From NCBI GenBank assembly GCA_029239235.1, contig JAQZBD010000030.1:1-37893 (forward strand): DNA of 37,893 nt. The letters run 5' to 3'. Numbering within the stretch: position 1 is the stretch's first letter; the number at the start of each line of letters is the position of its first letter. The position numbers were made by a program, and so were the translations under genes. Below are positions 33,346 to 37,893 of this stretch, piece by piece. The notes beneath the pieces are model-generated. The model saw nothing but the letters and a program-made list of their open reading frames with translations. It did not search any database and was not told the DNA's origin. The DNA is from Herbinix sp. Lineage in GTDB: Bacteria > Bacillota > Clostridia > Lachnospirales > Lachnospiraceae.

Positions 33346-35346
33346 TCAGCCAAATATTGAGAATACTCTGTTTTCTTCACAAAGTCTTAAAGTAAGAGGT
33401 GATACGCTTGCCTTATTCTCACTGATATATTTTTTAAACTTAAGTGATTTATCATTCACTTTAATATCTCCACTTAACTTTACTTTTTTTATCGTGAGGG
33501 CTTCTGTAATCCCATGAGCTATATCGTAGGGATCCTCAGAACATAGGACATAGATCTGAAATATATTCCCAAAAATGCAATTACCTAGATGTGCTATCTC
33601 AGACATTGTGTTGTTAATATCAAAGGTTATATATTCTAATAATTTTATTAGATTTCCAACCTTATCTGCATCTGTGATCTTTAAAAGATATTTGACCAGT
33701 GAAGCCTCACTGACCTGACAGCCTTGTTCCGATAATAGATTAAAAAGCTCTAAGGAATACTCACTTACATTATTTAGGCTAAGGAGATAGGTATCCAGGC
33801 TGTCATTACGTGGCTGCGTTCCATTCTGTATCAGTTTCTTAATTTTATCTTTCTTTACTTCCGCATCATCAGCGGTAGAAGCTATGTACTGATTCAAAAT
33901 TTTAGGATCTACCTGAAAGCCTTCCGAAATCAAGTAATCTGTCACTGCAGCACTAACGTCCTTGCTGTCTATTGAAGATAGGATATATTTTGAAAGCAGC
34001 TCACTCACATAGGTTTTATTAAATCCGGTAAGAAAAATCATCTTAAGAAATTTGGATTTATCATTTCCGTCTGTAATTGTTTTAAGTGAATAGTTCTCAA
34101 TTGTCGAGATAGAGATAGGAACCCTTTCTGGTAATAGGATAGGTATCATTCTGCTTCTTTTCTCGTTATGATCCTGATTATCACATAGATAATAATTAAT
34201 TACTGCATCCATCTGCCTGTTATCGATGTCAAACTGGAGTAATCGCTTTACTATCTGCAGTGACTCTTCCACTTCCCATGTAGAAGCTGCTAGAAAAGCA
34301 TTAATAATATTTGCATTTAACCTTATATAACATTTGTTATCAATGTTTGCTTGAAGGAAGGCCAACGCAATCTCATACCTCTTGCCAGCAGATAGTACAC
34401 TTCCAAGTATATCTTCAGTTTCCTGGTCAGATAATTCACTCCTGCATAAAGCGTCAAAGGTTACCTTTGCATTATCATAGTCCGCAATACTACTAATTCC
34501 CTTGAGAATCAAATCACAGTTATACTTTAACCCAAAATCAATTGTTTTTGATAAGACCTCATTTTTTGTTTCTATACGATCCTTGCTATCGATAAAATAA
34601 GCCTCAAATATTTTCGTGTCACTCTCCATAATGTCCTTATCAATCAATTTTGATAAAATTTCCCTTTTTCGAGTGACATCAGGGTAGCTTTCCAGTATAT
34701 CTTCTAAGGCAGACTTTTTATCTATGTTGCTCTGATTGCTTAGAATTTGATCCACTACATCAAGGCTTCCCCGTTTCATTGCTATTCTAAGAAGGTTCCT
34801 ATTCGTATCAACTGAGAATATTTCTCCGACATTCATCTTCGAGGATATGTATTCAAATCTGCCCTCATCCTTTAAAGTATCATAGGCTGCCGCAAGAGTT
34901 CCGTAGATATCCGAAGACGCATTACCAAAGGATTCATAAAGATTAATTTCATCTTCTGCAATCACCGGAAATTCCTCCTTTAACCGCTTAGCAAGGAATA
35001 TAATTTTATCCAAAAAATTTCTTACCTCACTCTGATCCTTGGTCAATGAAATCTTCATCATTAATAAACTTAAATTCGCTAATAGTGTACCTATATGCTG
35101 ATGGTTTTTCCTTTCACAATCCGCATAATTCCGTTCTGCACTATCAACTCTTTTGTAAGCAACGTCCATTAACGTCTGCCTGACTACATCATTAATTCCT
35201 TCAATGCCATCTACTTGAACTCTGTCAAAGGTTGCCTCCCGCTCCACAATCGTACCACAATACATGCAGACCCATATTTTTTTTTCAAGATCAAATTCCA
35301 GCTTACCGCCGCAGGTACATTTCCTAGCAACAAAATTAACAGCCAT
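33346..35346 (-). CDS. Zinc-ribbon protein with long alpha-solenoid
   Basis: A 666-residue soluble protein. The N-terminal zinc ribbon uses Cys10, Cys12, Cys27 and Cys30 (KCTCGG ... VCMYCG). The rest is helical. Part of it (about 185-260) resembles ankyrin-like repeats (NLLRIAMKRGSLDVVDQILS), and similar helix pairs recur to about residue 600. No enzymatic motif or membrane segment is visible. Zinc ribbons of this kind occur in B. subtilis YdjG, a partner of the SPFH protein YdjI, which makes a link to the SPFH protein here plausible. GGGG lies about 10 nt before the ATG. Likely a scaffold or recognition subunit. Confidence 0.83.
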   Translation of the reverse strand: MAVNFVARKCTCGGKLEFDLEKKIWVCMYCGTIVEREATFDRVQVDGIEGINDVVRQTLMDVAYKRVDSAERNYADCERKNHQHIGTLLANLSLLMMKISLTKDQSEVRNFLDKIIFLAKRLKEEFPVIAEDEINLYESFGNASSDIYGTLAAAYDTLKDEGRFEYISSKMNVGEIFSVDTNRNLLRIAMKRGSLDVVDQILSNQSNIDKKSALEDILESYPDVTRKREILSKLIDKDIMESDTKIFEAYFIDSKDRIETKNEVLSKTIDFGLKYNCDLILKGISSIADYDNAKVTFDALCRSELSDQETEDILGSVLSAGKRYEIALAFLQANIDNKCYIRLNANIINAFLAASTWEVEESLQIVKRLLQFDIDNRQMDAVINYYLCDNQDHNEKRSRMIPILLPERVPISISTIENYSLKTITDGNDKSKFLKMIFLTGFNKTYVSELLSKYILSSIDSKDVSAAVTDYLISEGFQVDPKILNQYIASTADDAEVKKDKIKKLIQNGTQPRNDSLDTYLLSLNNVSEYSLELFNLLSEQGCQVSEASLVKYLLKITDADKVGNLIKLLEYITFDINNTMSEIAHLGNCIFGNIFQIYVLCSEDPYDIAHGITEALTIKKVKLSGDIKVNDKSLKFKKYISENKASVSPLTLRLCEENRVFSIFG

Positions 35347-35361
35347 TACAAACTACCCCTC

Positions 35362-36054
35362 TTATTTTGATATCATCAGTTTTTTATTTCTTTCTATAAA
35401 TAATAAATTAATTGTTTGGCAGACCTCTTTTACCCTATCCATACTGCCACTATCAAAGGCACTTCTGAGTTCTATCATATTTTGCATAATCATATTTTCC
35501 TGCATGCTGACAGACTCCTGAGTCATTGGGTCAGAATACTTTATTGTTTCCGACAACTTTTTAAGCTCTGTCATAACATCTGCCGAAGAACATCTTTGCA
35601 TCAGCATCTCAATATCAATATTGATACCTCTTATGAAATTAACATTCTCTCGAATTTTATTATCAATACTCTCAACCGTATCCTTTGTAGCAACTGATAT
35701 GATCGCAATTACAATAAAGGCACAAATCAATAAGGCTTGAATTAAAATTGCCACTTTGACACTCGCTTGCGTCTGAAATATCATAAACACAAGACTACAG
35801 AAAAACTCTGCGCAAACAAAGAACGTTGAAAGCGATAATAGAGGAATTCCTAAGAACAGAGCCTTTACGCTCATATCACGTATTGCCAGCACTGAGCAGC
35901 ATATATGTATGATATATATCACCAGCATGAATCCATAGCTAATCCAAAACACCGTGGTAAATTGATTAAACGCTAAAAAAACCACCAGATTATATGCGAT
36001 TAAAATCACCAAATAAATAAGCGCCAGCATTGTGGCATTTTTCTTTATATTCAT
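35362..36054 (-). CDS. Four-TM membrane protein with cytoplasmic helical tail
   Basis: A 230-residue protein with four predicted membrane helices in its first 125 residues and a soluble helical tail of about 105 residues. The tail includes DNKIRENVNFIRGINIDIEM and a Met/Gln-rich segment (QESVSMQENMIMQN). I chose the ATG at 36054 because GGGGG lies 9 nt upstream. An upstream in-frame ATG at 36087 would overlap the SPFH gene. It sits 14 nt after the SPFH stop and 15 nt before the zinc-ribbon gene. Not recognised; probably a membrane anchor for the complex. Confidence 0.82.
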   Translation of the reverse strand: MNIKKNATMLALIYLVILIAYNLVVFLAFNQFTTVFWISYGFMLVIYIIHICCSVLAIRDMSVKALFLGIPLLSLSTFFVCAEFFCSLVFMIFQTQASVKVAILIQALLICAFIVIAIISVATKDTVESIDNKIRENVNFIRGINIDIEMLMQRCSSADVMTELKKLSETIKYSDPMTQESVSMQENMIMQNMIELRSAFDSGSMDRVKEVCQTINLLFIERNKKLMISK

Positions 36055-36068
36055 ATTCTTTATCCCCC

Positions 36069-37298
36069 TTAGCATTTTGATCCGCATCTATGACAAAACA
36101 TAGATTCCGGCATTAGTGGTGTTTGACAATTAGGACATGCCTTAGCTTGCTTTGTCCCGCATTTAGGACAGAACAGCATATCTGCGGTTAATGTATTACC
36201 ACAGCCAGTACAGAATTTTGAAGCTTCTACTTCACTCGAGACCGTTTTTCTTTCCGGTATCTCCTGTACCGTTTGATTTATTTCTACCGAACCTGTTATT
36301 GATGAATTCTCTTCTTTGTTATTACCCATAATTCCCACAAATCCAGCTACATCAAAGGGCTTAACTGCATTACTTCCAATCGGTGAGTCTATATTACGTA
36401 AATCCTTTGGAGCACTTTCCGTTGGTATGCTATTGGGACTTAAGGCAGTTCTAGCCAATTCGGCTACGTTTCCACCAAAGGTTCCTCCCATCATAAGACC
36501 GCCAAGCATTCCTCCCATATTCCCCATCGTTCCTTCATTGGAAGCAAATTTTTCTGCAATATCCAGCTGTCTTTCCTCTTGCCAGGAATATCCTTGAATA
36601 ATACGTGAAGCTCTTAACTCCTTTGCTTTTTTTACTGCATCGTAATCTTCATCGGGAACCGTAATGGATTCAATATTAAAAAGTAAAACTTCAATACCAT
36701 AATCATCAAAAATAGGTATAAGCTGCTCCTGTACAACCTTTGATATTTCAAACAGATTTTCATTCATATCAAAGAAACTAACCTTACCTATATTCATAAT
36801 CTTTGATATATATGATTTCACATACTGTTTAATAATCCCTCTAAATTTCACCACCAGATCTTTACTGTCAAAAGAATTCCGAAATCCTACGCTTTTCAAA
36901 AGAAATTTTCTCGAATCCTTAATGACAAAATTTAAGTTTCCACATAATCCAACGTGCAAAAAGATATCATAGACCGGATCATTTAAAGTAATTTCACCCG
37001 GTATTCCCCAGGTCATATCCATTTGATGTACTTTATTTATAAAAAACACCTTGCAGGGAAATGGTGTTTCGCCCTCAGTAGGAATATTAATGATATTATT
37101 TACCAAAGGAATATTTGATGTATCCAGCGTATGTTTTCCCGGAGCAAATAAATCACACGCATTACCGTTGATCACCAACAAAGCTTCATGAGTCTCATCA
37201 ACAACCAATTGAGATGTTGTATTAAAATCCTCAATCGGATGCTTCCAGACTAGATCGTTGATGCCTCCCTCAAATTTTAAAATTTGTGAAATATTCAT
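36069..37298 (-). CDS. SPFH-domain protein with double C-terminal zinc ribbon (YdjI-like)
   Basis: A 409-residue member of the virion-core/SPFH family related to B. subtilis YdjI. Residues about 25-235 form the SPFH (stomatin/prohibitin) region, ending in LLFNIESITVPDEDYDAVKKAKE. A Gly/Met-rich linker follows (GNMGGMLGGLMMGG, about residues 256-270). Two C-terminal zinc ribbons use Cys363/366/377/380 and Cys388/391/402/405. There is no TM segment. Such proteins assemble on the inner membrane face, and YdjI recruits a PspA homologue there; no pspA is visible here. GGGAGG precedes the ATG. It is the first gene of the operon and likely the scaffold. Confidence 0.9.
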   Translation of the reverse strand: MNISQILKFEGGINDLVWKHPIEDFNTTSQLVVDETHEALLVINGNACDLFAPGKHTLDTSNIPLVNNIINIPTEGETPFPCKVFFINKVHQMDMTWGIPGEITLNDPVYDIFLHVGLCGNLNFVIKDSRKFLLKSVGFRNSFDSKDLVVKFRGIIKQYVKSYISKIMNIGKVSFFDMNENLFEISKVVQEQLIPIFDDYGIEVLLFNIESITVPDEDYDAVKKAKELRASRIIQGYSWQEERQLDIAEKFASNEGTMGNMGGMLGGLMMGGTFGGNVAELARTALSPNSIPTESAPKDLRNIDSPIGSNAVKPFDVAGFVGIMGNNKEENSSITGSVEINQTVQEIPERKTVSSEVEASKFCTGCGNTLTADMLFCPKCGTKQAKACPNCQTPLMPESMFCHRCGSKC

Positions 37299-37324
37299 AC
37301 ATTTCCTCCCTATAATATTTATAA

Positions 37325-37342
37325 ATTAACTTCAATTAACTT
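37325..37342. repeat. Tandem 8-bp repeats upstream of the SPFH operon
   Basis: AGTTAATT (minus strand) occurs twice with 10-bp periodicity at 37335-37342 and 37325-37332, between the candidate promoter and the start codon. A related TTAATTGTCAA follows about 20 bp away on the plus strand. Same-face spacing suggests a possible operator. Confidence 0.35.
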
Positions 37343-37446
37343 TTGTTCAAATTCCTTCTATGTTAATTGTCAATTTTTAGAAAATAAAATCATTATCTCT
37401 TAGTTCTTAATATATACTAGCAGATTTTGTATCTTTATCCAAAATT

Positions 37447-37475
37447 ATTCTATCATCATTCTATTATAATCGCAA
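37447..37475 (-). promoter_or_regulatory. Candidate promoter of the SPFH/AAA operon
   Basis: TTGCGA (37470-37475), a 17-nt spacer and TAGAAT (37447-37452) on the minus strand give a leader of about 140 nt. A nearby TATAAT lacks a good -35. The AT-rich spacer 37299-37802 has no gene that I can support. Confidence 0.4.
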
Positions 37476-37615
37476 TTAATTTCAGGCCATAATTTGACAT
37501 TTTAATGTCTTTCTAAGAAAGTTCTATACACAAAATAAGGTATACCTTTGAATCATAGCTTCTTAGCAAAACTAATTAAAAGTCATACCTTCTATCACAT
37601 CCACCACGACTAAAA

Positions 37616-37655
37616 GGATGCAGGAACCATAGCCGCCGCTATGGTTCTCACATCC
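37616..37655 (-). terminator. Terminator-like hairpin downstream of groEL
   Basis: GGATG and CATCC enclose GAACCATAGC/GCTATGGTTC around a 4-nt loop, followed on the minus strand by TTTT. It isolates groEL transcription from the SPFH operon. Confidence 0.7.
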
Positions 37656-37693
37656 TCATAATTTATCACCATATAATAATCAAAACCTAAAAC

Positions 37694-37768
37694 AAAACTT
37701 CGCAGTTCTCCACCTTCTGCTTTGCTTGTTAAAATCAGTTCACTATCTAAAAATTCTGCGAAGTTTTT
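37694..37768 (-). terminator. Inverted repeat just downstream of groEL
   Basis: AAAACTTCGCAG (37694-37705) is the inverse of CTGCGAAGTTTT (37756-37767), about 50 nt apart. On the minus strand the second arm runs into a T-rich tail. Possibly a first terminator of groEL, although the loop is long. Confidence 0.4.
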
Positions 37769-37802
37769 CACTGCCTATATTAGAACACTAATCATGCTCT
37801 GC

Positions 37803-37893
37803 TTACATCATACCCATTCCAGGACCACCTGCTGGCATAGCCGGCTCATTGGACTTAATATTTGCAACAACAGATTCTGTTGTCAATAAAGTA
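37803..37893 (-). CDS. groEL: Chaperonin GroEL, C-terminal end (partial)
   Basis: Only the last 30 codons are in the window. The frame reads LLTTESVVANIKSNEP and then the hallmark flexible tail AMPAGGPGMGMM before TAA. The Gly-Met tail and the TTESVVA helix are diagnostic for GroEL, the 60-kDa chaperonin that folds proteins with GroES. The rest of the gene lies beyond position 37893. Confidence 0.96.
   Translation of the reverse strand, partial: TLLTTESVVANIKSNEPAMPAGGPGMGMM

Noticed and set aside
25900-37298. Reading the SPFH/AAA operon as a prophage or contractile-injection cluster
   Set aside because: No tail sheath, tube, baseplate, integrase, terminase or capsid gene is present, and the genes are cytoplasmic or membrane types.
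37325-37342. The 8-bp repeats as a CRISPR array
   Set aside because: There are only two or three very short units with 2-bp spacing; no spacers or cas genes.

Overview
The window looks like chromosomal DNA from an anaerobic, spore-forming, low-GC Clostridia member, most likely Lachnospiraceae. The reasons are AddA/AddB in place of RecBCD, a glutamine-dependent NAD synthetase, a ThiT-type thiamine transporter under a TPP riboswitch, SpoIID-like peptidoglycan-binding proteins, strong AGGAGG ribosome binding sites and AT-rich spacers. The genus is inferred from gene content only. Most genes lie on the minus strand.

Region 1 (1-20.7 kb) is mainly housekeeping. It holds addB-addA (double-strand break repair), a divergent small membrane-anchored protein, nadE-degV, and a structured RNA with its own promoter and terminator that I read as probable 6S RNA. 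Next come an OmpR-type response regulator and histidine kinase, a secreted Ig-like protein, a glyoxalase-fold protein, a 57-residue ORF, and carA-carB. A 200-bp nested palindrome lies between the Ig-like and glyoxalase genes.

Region 2 (20.9-25.8 kb) has a tandem pair of SpoIID-like/PG_binding_1 proteins behind a possible SigK-type promoter. A 166-bp near-perfect palindrome, a membrane-anchored polysaccharide deacetylase and thiT with its TPP riboswitch follow.

Region 3 (25.8-37.5 kb) is the most interesting part. It is a nine-gene minus-strand operon of closely packed genes, with a candidate promoter at one end and a candidate terminator at the other. In transcription order the products are: an SPFH-domain protein with two C-terminal zinc ribbons; a four-TM protein with a helical tail; a zinc-ribbon protein with a long alpha-solenoid; a coiled-coil protein with a C-terminal TM hairpin; a second protein of that kind; a 56-residue protein; a 169-residue helical protein; a Ycf46-like AAA+ ATPase; and a third coiled-coil/TM-hairpin protein. 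The three TM-hairpin proteins are diverged paralogs sharing two signature regions. I know of no described system with this composition. My inference is a membrane-associated assembly with an SPFH scaffold, three related membrane-anchored solenoid proteins and an AAA+ remodelling motor, perhaps for envelope stress, membrane remodelling or defence. No effector enzyme is visible.

The window ends in the 3' end of groEL, also on the minus strand.
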